From the NCBI RefSeq assembly GCF_016522075.1, contig NZ_JAEHFW010000003.1, positions 372,001 to 436,000 of the forward strand: a stretch of 64,000 bases of DNA, written 5' to 3'. The first letter of the stretch is position 1. Every line of letters begins with the position of its first letter. Under the pieces are notes generated by a model, which made no database searches, had not been told where the DNA came from, and worked only from the letters and a program-made list of their open reading frames with translations. Made by a program: the position numbers and the translations under genes. This DNA comes from Mucilaginibacter segetis (GTDB taxonomy: Bacteria; Bacteroidota; Bacteroidia; Sphingobacteriales; Sphingobacteriaceae). Shown piece after piece: positions 24,362 through 33,487 of this stretch.

Positions 24362-26200
24362 TTAAATAATGCCATGTAAAGCACCGCCCTTTTCGCCCAT
24401 CTTGTCAACCAGTTTTTCCACTGCTGGGTCACGCTCCAAAACAGGGGCATGATGTGGTTTTATGCGGGCATCAATAATAAGCGGACCACGGCATCCCCAA
24501 TGCTTATGCTCGGTAAAGCTGTTAATACCGTAAATATCGTGCGAAGGGTTGCTGCGGGTAAATGTTACCCAAACAAGGTTGTTGATATTTTGGGCGGTAA
24601 ATGCGGCATCGTCACAAAGCACCATTAATGGCAGGCCGCTTAATTCGGCCCCGGCTAAATGCTCCTGTAATATTTCCAACATTAATGGCACATCACTTGT
24701 GCGGATATTTTTTGGAATTTCAACGGCCAGTACACCCGGCATGGCCATTTTATAGTTCACGAATAATTTGGGCAGGGTAAAGGAGGAGGGCAGTTCCGTC
24801 CATAACTCTCTTTTTATATCTCCGGCTACGGTAACGGCTACTTTACTGCCCGAGTTTAAACCTTCGCCGCTGTAATCCAGGGTGTCAATAGTGGTGCGGG
24901 TATGAAAATGCAGATCGCGTGTCAGGTCTATCCGTTGTAAAATATGTTTTAGAAATCCGCCTATATCGTTTACATTTAAATTTGGATTATCCTCTTTGGC
25001 GGCAATAAATAAATATTTAGCCAAACTTAACTGGCCCTTGCCTAAAATATGGTTGGCAATAGTGATGATCTCCTGTGGGTGACGTTCCTTAACATAAGGC
25101 GTATAACGCTCGCTGCCTATGGCAAATAACAAAGGGTGTACACCTGCCGCGTCCACCGCGTTAACGGCATGCAGACCGGGTATTTCTTTAGGGATGGCGC
25201 TTCCGGTTATTTCATGTATCAACGCCCCAAAACTGGTATCTTCCTGCGGGGGGCGCCCAACTACCGTGAACGACCATATAGCATCCTTACGGTGATAAAC
25301 GTTATGCACCTTCATCAACGGGAAAGCATGCTTTAAACTATAATACCCCAGGTGATCCCCAAAAGGGCCCTCGGGTTTATTATCGTGAGGCATTACCGTT
25401 CCGGTGATCACAAAATCAGCATCGGCAGAAATGCAAAAGCCCTCATCGTCATAAAAATAACGGAAACGGCGGTTGCCTAAAGCACCCGCAAAGGTCATTT
25501 CTGATAAACCTTCGGGCAGGGGCATTACCGCCGCGACAGGGTGCGAGGGCGGCCCTCCTACAAATATGCTCACCTTTAACGGCTGCCCCTTGGCGTTTGC
25601 CTTGGTTTGATGCACCCCTATACCACGGTGCAACTGATAATGCAGGCCTATCTCTTTATCCTGTACATAATCGTTGCCGCCTAACTGTATACGGTACATA
25701 CCCAGGTTGGCGTTCATGATGCCGGGCATATCTGCATCCTCGGTATATACCTGAGGCATGGTTACAAACGGACCGCCATCCATTGGCCAGTTAACAATTT
25801 GAGGTAACGCGCCTATGGTAGTTTTGCCGAAATTTATGGGTGCGCTACGACCTGTACGCATAGGCAGGGCCGATAAGGCAGTAAGCGCTGTACCGGCATA
25901 GGTAAACGGATGTTTTATCGCCTTAATAGGGTCATTCTTAATATCTATCAGGGTTTTGATCTTATCCAGCGTATCCCTGAAGATAAACCGGGACCGATCA
26001 AGCGTGCCGAATAAATTGGATACCGCCGGGAATTTGCTGCCCTTAACCCGCTCGAATAATATAGCAGGCCCCTCATGCTCAAAAACACGCAGGTGGATGG
26101 CGGCCATTTGCAGGTAAGGATCAACTTCTTCCTTAATTCTAAGCAGATGGCCGTTTTTTTCAAGATCGGTAAGGCAGGCCTGTAAACTATTGTACCCCAT
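24362..26200 (-). CDS. UbiD-family decarboxylase, probably menaquinone pathway
   Basis: The 612-residue protein matches the UbiD family of prenylated-FMN decarboxylases: GGPPSHPVAAVMPLPEG, DADFVITG and the long PEGPFGDHLGYYS motif, which holds an active-site Glu and binding residues. Family members in Bacteroidota are usually annotated as menaquinone biosynthesis decarboxylases acting on a naphthoquinone or futalosine-pathway intermediate; the substrate here is inferred. It is about 120 residues longer than E. coli UbiD (497), as in other members from this phylum. The flavin prenyltransferase UbiX is not in the window. CAAATATA at 26223 is, on this strand, a TATATTTG -7 element 23 bases before the start. 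Confidence 0.88.
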   Translation of the reverse strand: MGYNSLQACLTDLEKNGHLLRIKEEVDPYLQMAAIHLRVFEHEGPAILFERVKGSKFPAVSNLFGTLDRSRFIFRDTLDKIKTLIDIKNDPIKAIKHPFTYAGTALTALSALPMRTGRSAPINFGKTTIGALPQIVNWPMDGGPFVTMPQVYTEDADMPGIMNANLGMYRIQLGGNDYVQDKEIGLHYQLHRGIGVHQTKANAKGQPLKVSIFVGGPPSHPVAAVMPLPEGLSEMTFAGALGNRRFRYFYDDEGFCISADADFVITGTVMPHDNKPEGPFGDHLGYYSLKHAFPLMKVHNVYHRKDAIWSFTVVGRPPQEDTSFGALIHEITGSAIPKEIPGLHAVNAVDAAGVHPLLFAIGSERYTPYVKERHPQEIITIANHILGKGQLSLAKYLFIAAKEDNPNLNVNDIGGFLKHILQRIDLTRDLHFHTRTTIDTLDYSGEGLNSGSKVAVTVAGDIKRELWTELPSSFTLPKLFVNYKMAMPGVLAVEIPKNIRTSDVPLMLEILQEHLAGAELSGLPLMVLCDDAAFTAQNINNLVWVTFTRSNPSHDIYGINSFTEHKHWGCRGPLIIDARIKPHHAPVLERDPAVEKLVDKMGEKGGALHGII

Positions 26201-26304
26201 TGGCAGGTGTTATGGTTTTTGCCAAATATAACCTAAGTTCATTTATTTATTTACAGCGGCGGGTCAAATTATTGGCCCCGCAGTTTAGCCATGTACTAAA
26301 GTTA

Positions 26305-26333
26305 TTGTTACTTTTACGGCTTTAATACATTTA
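26305..26333 (+). promoter_or_regulatory. Possible promoter of the TauE-like gene
   Basis: TTG at 26305 and TACATTTA at 26326 are 18 bases apart, one base away from the -7 consensus TAnnTTTG, and end ten bases before the start codon. Confidence 0.35.
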
Positions 26334-26342
26334 AAGCATTCC

Positions 26343-27179
26343 ATGTCCGTAATTGTATTTACTCTCATTATTCTTTTCGGCGCTTATTTCGCGGGTTTAT
26401 TAGGTTCACTCACAGGCCTTGGTGGCGGGGTGGTTATTATACCGTTACTTACCCTTTTATTAGGGGTAAATATCCATTATGCCATAGGCGCATCGCTGGT
26501 TTCGGTAATCGCCACGTCGTCAGGTTCGGCTGCGGCATACGTCAGAGAGGGCATCACCAACATACGTTTGGGAATGTTTTTAGAGATAGCAACTACGCTG
26601 GGCGCATTGGCCGGGGCTTTGCTCGCGGTGTATATCCCTACGCAATATATCGCTATCTTATTCGGGCTGATCCTTATCTTCTCCGCCATATCTTCTCTGC
26701 AAAAAAAGGCGCAGCATATCATCAATAAACCCAGTTACCTGGCCGAAAAACTGAAACTTAACGGCAGCTATCCGGATGGCGACCAAACTATTGAATATGG
26801 CGTTACGCGCGTTGGCGGTGGTTTTTTCATGATGCTTTTCGCGGGTATTATATCCGGTTTGCTGGGTATTGGTTCAGGCGCGTTAAAGGTGATAGCTATG
26901 GACGGCATTATGCGGATACCCTTTAAGGTATCAACTACCACCAGTAATTTTATGATAGGCGTTACCGCTGCGGCAAGCGCGGTAGTTTACCTGCAAAGAG
27001 GGTATATTGATCCGGGTTTATCTATGCCGGTGGTGATAGGTGTACTGTTGGGTGCTTTAACAGGGTCAAAAATATTGGTACACACCAAATCATCAGGCTG
27101 GCTTCGCTGGGTTTTTGCTATTGTGGTTACCTTTTTAGCCATCCAGATGATATACAACGGCATCACCGGGAAGATATAA
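26343..27179 (+). CDS. TauE/SafE-family membrane transporter
   Basis: This 278-residue protein has about eight membrane helices arranged as two half-repeats, each with glycine-rich helix pairs: GLLGSLTGLGGGVVIIP near the start and GLLGIGSGALKV after the middle. These are hallmarks of the TauE/SafE (formerly DUF81) family, whose members export sulfite, sulfoacetate or related organic anions. The substrate cannot be read from sequence. It is read divergently from the UbiD-like gene; no sulfur-metabolism genes are beside it. Confidence 0.88.
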   Translation: MSVIVFTLIILFGAYFAGLLGSLTGLGGGVVIIPLLTLLLGVNIHYAIGASLVSVIATSSGSAAAYVREGITNIRLGMFLEIATTLGALAGALLAVYIPTQYIAILFGLILIFSAISSLQKKAQHIINKPSYLAEKLKLNGSYPDGDQTIEYGVTRVGGGFFMMLFAGIISGLLGIGSGALKVIAMDGIMRIPFKVSTTTSNFMIGVTAAASAVVYLQRGYIDPGLSMPVVIGVLLGALTGSKILVHTKSSGWLRWVFAIVVTFLAIQMIYNGITGKI

Positions 27180-27346
27180 TAGTAAGCAGAGAGTTGGCGA
27201 ATGAGATTTTTGGACCATTTATAATACCTGCTTACCATCTGCCGGACTTCCTGATACCCAACTATACCAACTTAAAATAAAACATCTTATATTGTAACCG
27301 ATCTGAATTAAATTTTAAACCCTCGCGGCTAACCATTTACTTATTA

Positions 27347-28582
27347 ATGAAACGCTTATTTGGTAATCTTACCTTTCAGGTTATAGTCGCCATTTTATTA
27401 GGGGTGCTGGTGGGCCTGTACTTCAAGGATTTTGCACCCACGGCCAAACTTATCAGCGGGATATTCATCAAGCTGGTTACTATGCTGATAGCGCCAATTA
27501 TTTTCTTCACCATTGTGCTGGGCATAGCCGGCATGAATGATATGAAAAAAGTGGGCCGCGTTGGCGGAAAAGCCCTGCTTTACTTTGAACTGGTTACCAC
27601 GCTTGCCTTGCTTATAGGCGTTGTAGTGGCTAATGTAATTAAACCCGGAGCAGGCTTTATAAATCATGCTGCTGCAGATGCCGCCAAACTTAACGTGTAT
27701 GAAAAAGCCGCTGCCGATATGCATTGGGGCGATTTTATAGCGCATATTGTACCCGGCAATGTGTTTGAGGCGTTTGCACAGGGAGATATATTGCAGATAC
27801 TTTTTTTCGCCATATTATTTGGCTTCGGCCTTAGCCGTATGGGCGAGGCAGGGCAATCCGTTATCCGGTCATTTGATAAGCTGTCAAAAGTGTTCTTCAA
27901 TATCATGAAGATCGTAATGCGGGTGGCTCCGTTGGGTGCCTTTGGCGGTATGGCTTATACCATCAGTACCTATGGTCTGTCAACGCTTAAGCCGCTGGCG
28001 CTGTTAATGGCATCGGTGTATATTACAATGGCGCTGTTCATATTTGTGGTGCTTAATATTATTTGCAGGGTATTTAAGTTCAGCCTGTGGGAGTATCTTA
28101 AACATATTAAAGAAGAAATACTTATTGTGTTGGGTACATCCTCATCAGAACCCGCGTTACCGGGTATGATGGAAAAACTGGAAAAGTTTGGCTGCTCCAA
28201 ATCAGTTGTAGGGCTGGTGATCCCGGCCGGATATTCCTTTAATCTGGATGGTACCACCATATACCTGTCCATGTCGGTTATATTTTTGGCGCAGGTGTTT
28301 CATATCCCCTTATCGTTGGAGCAGCAGTTAAGTATTATAGGCATATTAATGATCACCTCAAAAGGTGCGGCAGGCGTTACCGGCAGTGGTTTTATTGTAC
28401 TTACATCTACACTGGCGGCAATAAAGGTTATACCGGTAGAAGGCGTGGCGATATTGCTGGGGGTAGACAGGTTCATGTCCGAAGCACGGGCCATTACCAA
28501 TGTGATAGGCAATGGCGTAGCTGCCATTGTGGTATCTAAAAGCGAGGGTGAATTTACCGGCTGGAAAAATGCAGAAGAATGA
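27347..28582 (+). CDS. Dicarboxylate/amino acid:cation symporter (GltP/DctA family)
   Basis: The 411-residue protein has the glutamate-transporter fold: a serine-rich re-entrant loop (GTSSSEPALPGM), the NLDGTTIYLS motif corresponding to NMDGT, and the second re-entrant loop with SKGAAGVTGSGF. It imports C4-dicarboxylates or acidic amino acids coupled to protons or sodium. The serine loop reads SSSE where SSSS is usual in many members. A 59-residue membrane protein gene overlaps its stop codon. Confidence 0.93.
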   Translation: MKRLFGNLTFQVIVAILLGVLVGLYFKDFAPTAKLISGIFIKLVTMLIAPIIFFTIVLGIAGMNDMKKVGRVGGKALLYFELVTTLALLIGVVVANVIKPGAGFINHAAADAAKLNVYEKAAADMHWGDFIAHIVPGNVFEAFAQGDILQILFFAILFGFGLSRMGEAGQSVIRSFDKLSKVFFNIMKIVMRVAPLGAFGGMAYTISTYGLSTLKPLALLMASVYITMALFIFVVLNIICRVFKFSLWEYLKHIKEEILIVLGTSSSEPALPGMMEKLEKFGCSKSVVGLVIPAGYSFNLDGTTIYLSMSVIFLAQVFHIPLSLEQQLSIIGILMITSKGAAGVTGSGFIVLTSTLAAIKVIPVEGVAILLGVDRFMSEARAITNVIGNGVAAIVVSKSEGEFTGWKNAEE

Positions 28583-28758
28583 TATTAACCTTTATAAAAG
28601 TTATTATAATATTTACAGGTATGGGATTGGCACTTGCTAATTTTATACCAGGGATTATAAAAAAGGATAAGTTAAAACAGCGAAAGGGAATACTCCTGTT
28701 TTTATTAACCTGGATGTTACTTATCATTATCGGCGCGTTAGATTTTATGCTAATGTAG
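28579..28758 (+). CDS. Small two-helix membrane protein coupled to the symporter
   Basis: This 59-residue open frame starts within the symporter stop codon (ATGA overlap), the usual arrangement for translational coupling. It encodes two hydrophobic segments (about 3-25 and 38-56) joined by a basic loop, KKDKLKQRKG. The hydrophobicity and the overlap argue that it is real. It may be a subunit or modulator of the symporter, but this is inference. Its last nine bases overlap the end of the converging reverse-strand gene. Confidence 0.65.
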   Translation: MILTFIKVIIIFTGMGLALANFIPGIIKKDKLKQRKGILLFLLTWMLLIIIGALDFMLM

Positions 28759-29487
28759 TATCAGGGCCGTACCCCCGGAATTATTGTCAGCCCGGAACTC
28801 TTCGGTTTTTTCCTTAACGTATTGTATCAGCTCATAATCCGAAAGATGGTCTATTTGCTGTACCGATGGGCGGTATCTTACCAAAAATGTTTCGAGCGAA
28901 TCACCTTTTAACTGTGATACATTACTTATCATGCTTTTATTGAAACGCTGGTTTATGTGGTTCTCTCTTTCATCTTTCAGCAGTTGCTTTTTCAGTTTCA
29001 ATTGCGGGTCGTTCTTCCTGTTCAGCAGATCAATAATTTTAAAAACATCCACCGTAACAAACGCGAAGGGTACGTTGGTTGATGTAGGTCGGAAGATATC
29101 CGAAAACCGGGTGGGCTGGTAGTTAAACGTACGTTCAAATTCCCGGCGCGTATTAAGGGAATCTTTAAAGAAGTTCTTTTTTGCCATAATATGCACTTCA
29201 TTCAGCTCTATAGATCCCGGCTCAAGCTGTACACTTATTTTGCGGGTAATTTTGCTGATGGCGTGTTTGTAAGGCTTATACCCCATAGTACTGATGCTGA
29301 TGGTATCGGTATTGGGCGGCAGGCTAAAGTGGCCGTCGGCATCACTGTAAACAGCGCTTTTGCCGCCGCTTATTAAAATATAGGGGAGGGGGCGGCCGGT
29401 AGATCTGTCGGTTACGTTGCCCGTTATATCCTGCGCACCGGCATTAAAAAATAAAATACTTAAGGCGACAAATAAAAGATATTTCAT
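28750..29487 (-). CDS. Secreted protein with carboxypeptidase-regulatory-like domain
   Basis: The 245-residue protein has a signal peptide (about 1-18, ending AGAQ) and then a CarboxypepD_reg-like beta-sandwich (about 19-95), opening ITGNVTDRSTGRPLPYILI and including GYKPYKH. This domain is common at the N-terminus of TonB-dependent receptors, but no plug or barrel follows; the remainder is charged and helical. A role as a periplasmic or surface accessory protein is possible. I do not recognise the C-terminal half. It converges on the small membrane protein gene with a nine-base overlap. Confidence 0.8.
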   Translation of the reverse strand: MKYLLFVALSILFFNAGAQDITGNVTDRSTGRPLPYILISGGKSAVYSDADGHFSLPPNTDTISISTMGYKPYKHAISKITRKISVQLEPGSIELNEVHIMAKKNFFKDSLNTRREFERTFNYQPTRFSDIFRPTSTNVPFAFVTVDVFKIIDLLNRKNDPQLKLKKQLLKDERENHINQRFNKSMISNVSQLKGDSLETFLVRYRPSVQQIDHLSDYELIQYVKEKTEEFRADNNSGGTALILH

Positions 29488-29631
29488 CTATCTACAGTTT
29501 TAGGTTCCGTAAAGTTAATGAACGTTGCTGTTTATGCTCGCCGTTTAACATACTTTAACACGCTTTATTAATAACATTAAAGTAAATTTTAATGATAAAT
29601 GGCGCAATCGCTTTTATAGGGCAAAATTTAA

Positions 29632-29662
29632 TTTGACTTTAAAGCCAATAACTTTAGCTTTG
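29632..29662 (+). promoter_or_regulatory. Bacteroidota-type promoter of sucD
   Basis: TTTG at 29632-29635 and TAGCTTTG at 29655-29662 with a 19-base spacer match the -33/-7 consensus exactly. The implied transcript starts near 29668, so the upstream in-frame start at 29633 cannot be used and the ATG at 29684 is the start. Confidence 0.75.
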
Positions 29663-29683
29663 CCATACAAAATAAAAAAACCA

Positions 29684-30559
29684 ATGAGTGTTCTCGTAAA
29701 TAAAGATTCCAAAGTTATAGTTCAGGGTTTTACAGGTAACGAAGGTACATACCACGCTACCCAGATGATTGAATATGGTACACAGGTAGTTGGCGGTGTT
29801 ACACCGGGTAAAGGTGGCCAAACCCACCTGGACAGGCCCGTATTTAATACTGTTAAAGACGCGGTTGATGAAACCGGAGCTAATGTATCTATCATTTTTG
29901 TGCCGCCTGCCTTTGCCGCTGATGCGATAATGGAAGCTGCCGAAGCCGGAATTAAGGTTATTGTTTGTATCACCGAAGGCATCCCTACTAAGGATATGAT
30001 AATGGTGAAAGAATACTTAACCGATAAGGACACCCGTTTAATTGGACCTAACTGCCCCGGTATTATTACAGCCGATGAAAGCAAGATTGGCATTATGCCG
30101 GGCTTTATCTTTAAAAAAGGTAATGTGGGTGTGGTATCAAAATCGGGTACATTAACTTACGAAGCTGTTGACCAGGTGGTTAAAGCAGGTTTAGGTATCA
30201 CTACCGCTATTGGTATTGGTGGCGATCCTATTATTGGTACCCCAACCAAAGAAGCAGTGGAATTATTAATGAACGACCCAGATACCCATGGTATTATTAT
30301 GATAGGTGAAATTGGCGGCGGTATGGAAGCTGAAGCCGCTCGCTGGATAAAGGAAAACGGTACTAAGCCTGTTGTGGGCTTTATAGCCGGCCAAACCGCG
30401 CCTCCGGGACGCCGTATGGGTCACGCGGGTGCTATTGTTGGCGGTGCCGATGATACCGCTGCCGCTAAAATGAAAATTATGGCCGAGTGTGGTATCCGCG
30501 TAGTGGAATCACCTGCTGAAATTGGCGCGGCAATGGCCGAAGAATTAGCAAAAAAATAG
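29684..30559 (+). CDS. sucD: Succinate-CoA ligase subunit alpha SucD
   Basis: The 291-residue subunit has the CoA-binding Rossmann opening [11 protein letters not shown], the GPNCPGI block and the active-site histidine in [12 protein letters not shown] (about His247). It forms the CoA- and phosphohistidine-carrying half of succinyl-CoA synthetase of the TCA cycle; the beta subunit SucC is not in the window, so the two are encoded apart. The start was set at 29684 because a textbook promoter overlaps the longer reading. A strong terminator follows. Confidence 0.96.
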   Translation: MSVLVNKDSKVIVQGFTGNEGTYHATQMIEYGTQVVGGVTPGKGGQTHLDRPVFNTVKDAVDETGANVSIIFVPPAFAADAIMEAAEAGIKVIVCITEGIPTKDMIMVKEYLTDKDTRLIGPNCPGIITADESKIGIMPGFIFKKGNVGVVSKSGTLTYEAVDQVVKAGLGITTAIGIGGDPIIGTPTKEAVELLMNDPDTHGIIMIGEIGGGMEAEAARWIKENGTKPVVGFIAGQTAPPGRRMGHAGAIVGGADDTAAAKMKIMAECGIRVVESPAEIGAAMAEELAKK

Positions 30560-30592
30560 CAGATTCAAGACACTAAGTGTCAGGAACTAAAA

Positions 30593-30626
30593 AAAGATCC
30601 CGGTCATGTTTGGCCGGGATCTTTTA
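30593..30626 (+). terminator. Rho-independent terminator after sucD
   Basis: Arms AGATCCCGG (30595-30603) and CCGGGATCT (30614-30622) are perfect and followed by TTTT; an A run on the left suggests it may also serve the converging gene. Confidence 0.85.
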
Positions 30627-30661
30627 TTTAAAGGGTTTATTACTGTAAACAGTAAACACAG

Positions 30662-31174
30662 TTATGAAGTTCCGTTCACTTTAAAGTTTAAAACCGTATT
30701 GGTACTCAGGTTTATTTTGATATTGAAAAAGCAGGGTCCGCCATCTAATACCATTACTACACCTTTTTTCCAGTATTTTTTTTCGTGCGGGGTACAAAAG
30801 CAATTTACCCAAACCAGTTTTTCGCCTTTTTTATCTGTAACGGCTATAAGCTGCTTATAATAATTGCCGGGTTTTTTAATAGCATCATGAACCAACACCA
30901 CAGGCTGCGATTTGTCGGTTTTATTGTTTGCCTTGTTATACTCCTTTACCATTACCCGTATGATTTTCTCAATTTTGGCAATTTCCGCTGCCGACAGATC
31001 TGCCGGTTTTACATCGCTGTCAAACAAGAAACTATCACGGCTTTTAGTGTATGTTAACACCGCATAACGCGAGGTATCTATAGCCAGGGTGTCTGTTTCA
31101 GGCTGCATTGTATGTGGCCCAATATCCGGGTGGCCTTGCAGTATAAAATAAGTGATAAGGGTTAACAGATGCAT
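30662..31174 (-). CDS. Secreted protein of unknown function
   Basis: This 170-residue protein has a short hydrophobic N-terminus (about 1-13) resembling a weak signal peptide. The body is charged, with a helical stretch ADLSAAEIAKIEKIIRVM and a C-terminal half containing WVNCFCTPHEKKYW and LDGGPCFFNIKINL, with three cysteines. I recognise no family. It lies between the sucD terminator and msrB and converges on sucD. Confidence 0.65.
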   Translation of the reverse strand: MHLLTLITYFILQGHPDIGPHTMQPETDTLAIDTSRYAVLTYTKSRDSFLFDSDVKPADLSAAEIAKIEKIIRVMVKEYNKANNKTDKSQPVVLVHDAIKKPGNYYKQLIAVTDKKGEKLVWVNCFCTPHEKKYWKKGVVMVLDGGPCFFNIKINLSTNTVLNFKVNGTS

Positions 31175-31361
31175 CTACTATACTTTTACGTTTAAAATTA
31201 AACAATATCAGCCATAAATTGATTGCCCTTTTTTACGGTAATTCAAAAAGTCAATCCTTTGTAAACATTACGTGGCAAACAAATAAACGCGGCAAATTGT
31301 CGTATATTGATAACACTGAAACGCCGCGCTTGGGCATAAAAATATAAACGAGATAAAAATT

Positions 31362-31733
31362 ATGGACTATAACAAATTAACACCCGAAGAGGAAAGGGTA
31401 ATCATATATAAGGGTACCGAAAGGCCATTTACGGGTGAACTGTTGGATAATAAGGCACAGGGGGTGTATGTGTGCAAAAGATGCGACGCGCCTTTGTATA
31501 CTTCCGAGTCGAAGTTTGAATCGCACTGCGGCTGGCCGAGTTTTGATGATGAGATACCCGGAGCTGTAAGGCGCGAAACCGATGCCGATGGCAGGCGGGT
31601 TGAGATCCTGTGCAATAATTGCGGCGCTCACCTCGGGCACGTTTTTGAAGGGGAATACCTCACACCCAAAAATGTGCGCCATTGCGTAAATTCCGTATCA
31701 ATGAAATTTGTACCGGCCGATGAACTAAAATAA
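31362..31733 (+). CDS. msrB: Peptide-methionine (R)-S-oxide reductase MsrB
   Basis: The 123-residue enzyme has two CxxC zinc pairs (CKRC and CNNC), the GWPSF motif, AHLGHVF and the catalytic cysteine in RHCVNSVSM (Cys108). It reduces the R-epimer of methionine sulfoxide in proteins using thioredoxin. Length is that of a stand-alone cytosolic MsrB. A terminator hairpin follows 20 bases after the stop. Confidence 0.95.
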   Translation: MDYNKLTPEEERVIIYKGTERPFTGELLDNKAQGVYVCKRCDAPLYTSESKFESHCGWPSFDDEIPGAVRRETDADGRRVEILCNNCGAHLGHVFEGEYLTPKNVRHCVNSVSMKFVPADELK

Positions 31734-31754
31734 AACGCCACGTCAAAATTTATA

Positions 31755-31788
31755 AAAATGATGCTGCTTTTGGTGGCATCATTTTTTT
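31755..31788 (+). terminator. Rho-independent terminator after msrB
   Basis: Arms AAAATGATGC (31755-31764) and GCATCATTTT (31776-31785) with an 11-base loop are followed by a run of T. Confidence 0.8.
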
Positions 31789-32099
31789 GTTTTCCACAAT
31801 TTTTATATCTGCAAAATTTTGCCGTATACACAATTTAAAATCAGTATAAAAATAATGTTTTTCATAGGTGAATGTACTATGTTTTTAATGTCATATTTGG
31901 CGGCTGTCCGCGGTTAACAAACAATTAATTTAGTGTTAAATAAAAGTTGCTTTTCATCTGTTAATATTTATTAATTGCTTGCAGCATAGTTGGTTGACTT
32001 TTACAGGCGATGGTGCAATAAATTCCAAAAAATATTTATTTGTTTATAACTTATAGGGGATGTTAAAAACTTAGACTACCTGTAAACTTGCGGATGCCC
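31789..32099. other. AT-rich gap upstream of the nrd promoter
   Basis: An AT-rich stretch with no credible gene, containing one isolated TTTTCCACA motif at 31792-31800. Nothing else is recognised. Together with the leader that follows it forms a 637-base gap. Confidence 0.4.
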
Positions 32100-32107
32100 T
32101 ATCTTTG
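32100..32107 (+). promoter_or_regulatory. -7 element of the nrdB-nrdA leader
   Basis: TATCTTTG matches the Bacteroidota -7 consensus TAnnTTTG. No good TTTG lies at the expected -33 position. Transcription would start near 32113 and give an untranslated leader of about 255 bases. Confidence 0.5.
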
Positions 32108-32118
32108 AAGCATAAGTT

Positions 32119-32326
32119 CTTTCAACGCTATCCAATTACCGGTTTATCTGCCGGTGAAAGCGGAGGCCCATGTAAAAGCATGGGGATAAGGTTAAAGTTA
32201 AATTAGTTTAAAAAGGATCAAGTGAGGGTGTTTTGAACGAGTTTAAAATGATGACATTTTTCATCAGCAGGTAACTCGCGTGGAATTGTTGTCTCTAATT
32301 TAACCGTATGTCTTACAGCTATAAGA
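32119..32326 (+). ncRNA. Candidate structured RNA leader (three-way junction) before nrdB
   Basis: Read by eye, the leader folds into a closing stem P1 (CTTT-c-AAC-gc-TATC, 32119-32132, with GATA-ag-GTTAAAG, 32185-32197). It encloses hairpins P2 (ACCGG/CCGGT, 32138-32155) and P3 (CCCATG/CATGGG, 32167-32184), with P3 directly abutting P1. Downstream are a two-part arm CGAGTT/AACTCG (32238-32278) around TGATGA/TCATCA, and a small hairpin TCTTA/TAAGA (32311-32326). I recognise no known riboswitch class. It could be an attenuator of ribonucleotide reductase or an independent small RNA. Confidence 0.45.
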
Positions 32327-32370
32327 TGAGTTGTTGAAGAGTTATTGAACACTGAAAAACATTTTTTGAG

Positions 32371-33345
32371 ATGCCCGAGGAAACCGAATTATTATTAAGA
32401 GAGAACAAGGACCGCTTTGTTATTTTACCCATTAAGTACCCTGCTATATGGGAAATGTACAAAAAAGCTGAAGCCAGTTTCTGGACAGCCGAGGAGATCG
32501 ATCTTTCGGACGATATGAAACATTGGGAAAAGCTTAACCCCGGCGAAAAACATTTTATATCGCACATCCTGGCATTTTTTGCCGCCAGCGATGGTATAGT
32601 GAACGAGAACCTGGCCATCAATTTCATGAGCGAGGTACAATTACCCGAGGCGCGTTGCTTTTACGGTTTCCAGATCATGATGGAGAACATCCATTCTGAA
32701 ACATACGCGCTGCTTATTGATACTTATATTAAAGATGCAGTAGAAAAAGACCGCTTGTTCCACGCTATTGATACCGTGCCTTGTGTAGGTAAAAAAGCCG
32801 ATTGGGCGCTGCGCTGGATAAATAACGGAACTTTTGCCGAACGTTTGGTGGCCTTTGCCGCTGTAGAGGGTATCTTCTTCTCCGGTAGTTTCTGCTCCAT
32901 CTTCTGGCTTAAAAAGCGTGGCTTAATGCCGGGGCTTACCTTTAGTAACGAGCTGATATCGCGTGATGAGGGTTCGCACTGCGAATTTGCCTGTTTGCTG
33001 TACAGCATGCTGGAAAATAAACTTTCAAAAGAGGCGGCTACTAAAATTATTACCGATGCGGTGGAAATTGAAAAGGAATTTGTTACCGATGCTTTACCGG
33101 TTAACCTGATCGGGATGAACGCCAAGCTGATGAGCCAGTATATTGAGTTTGTGGCCGACCGGTGGTTAGGCGAGCTGGGTTACGATAAGGTGTACAACGC
33201 TACTAATCCGTTCGATTTTATGGAGATGATAAGCCTGCAGGGTAAAACCAACTTTTTTGAGAAAAGGGTAGGCGATTACCAGAAAAGCGGCGTAATGAAT
33301 ACCTCGGCAGACAGCAAATCATTTTCACTGGACGAGGACTTTTAA
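32371..33345 (+). CDS. nrdB: Ribonucleoside-diphosphate reductase beta subunit (class Ia, NrdB)
   Basis: The 324-residue protein is a class I R2 subunit. Metal ligands and the radical tyrosine are present: Asp74 in FFAASDG, Glu105, His108 and Tyr112 in ENIHSETY, then [10 protein letters not shown] and RDEGSHCEF. Overall wording ([40 protein letters not shown]) is close to the eukaryotic R2 proteins, more so than to E. coli NrdB. It houses the di-iron tyrosyl radical needed to make deoxyribonucleotides. It comes before nrdA, reversing the E. coli order, 142 bases apart. Confidence 0.95.
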   Translation: MPEETELLLRENKDRFVILPIKYPAIWEMYKKAEASFWTAEEIDLSDDMKHWEKLNPGEKHFISHILAFFAASDGIVNENLAINFMSEVQLPEARCFYGFQIMMENIHSETYALLIDTYIKDAVEKDRLFHAIDTVPCVGKKADWALRWINNGTFAERLVAFAAVEGIFFSGSFCSIFWLKKRGLMPGLTFSNELISRDEGSHCEFACLLYSMLENKLSKEAATKIITDAVEIEKEFVTDALPVNLIGMNAKLMSQYIEFVADRWLGELGYDKVYNATNPFDFMEMISLQGKTNFFEKRVGDYQKSGVMNTSADSKSFSLDEDF

Positions 33346-33362
33346 AGCAGTATAAGTGTATA

Positions 33363-33481
33363 AAGTGTCAAGTAGCAAGTCTGCTTAAAACTTATACAAG
33401 TACTAAGGATTATAATAAAAGGTGTTAACAAAATAAACAATAGATCAGGTCTGGATACTTGATACTAATTACTAAATACTT
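33363..33481. repeat. Heptad-periodic blocks between nrdB and nrdA
   Basis: AAGT recurs at 33363, 33370 and 33377, and TACT at 33456-33477 four times, each with exact seven-base spacing (GATACTT GATACTA ATTACTA AATACTT). The second block resembles the reverse complement of the first, so the pair could form an imperfect stem around the spacer. The nrdA ATG lies seven bases after the second block. Confidence 0.6.
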
Positions 33482-33487
33482 ACCATT

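Noticed and set aside
29633..29683. Upstream start for sucD
   Set aside because: A consensus promoter lies over this segment and homologues begin with the later Met.
32119..32197. Hammerhead ribozyme in the nrd leader
   Set aside because: A GAAA lies at one junction strand, but the CUGANGA core strand and cleavage triplet are absent.
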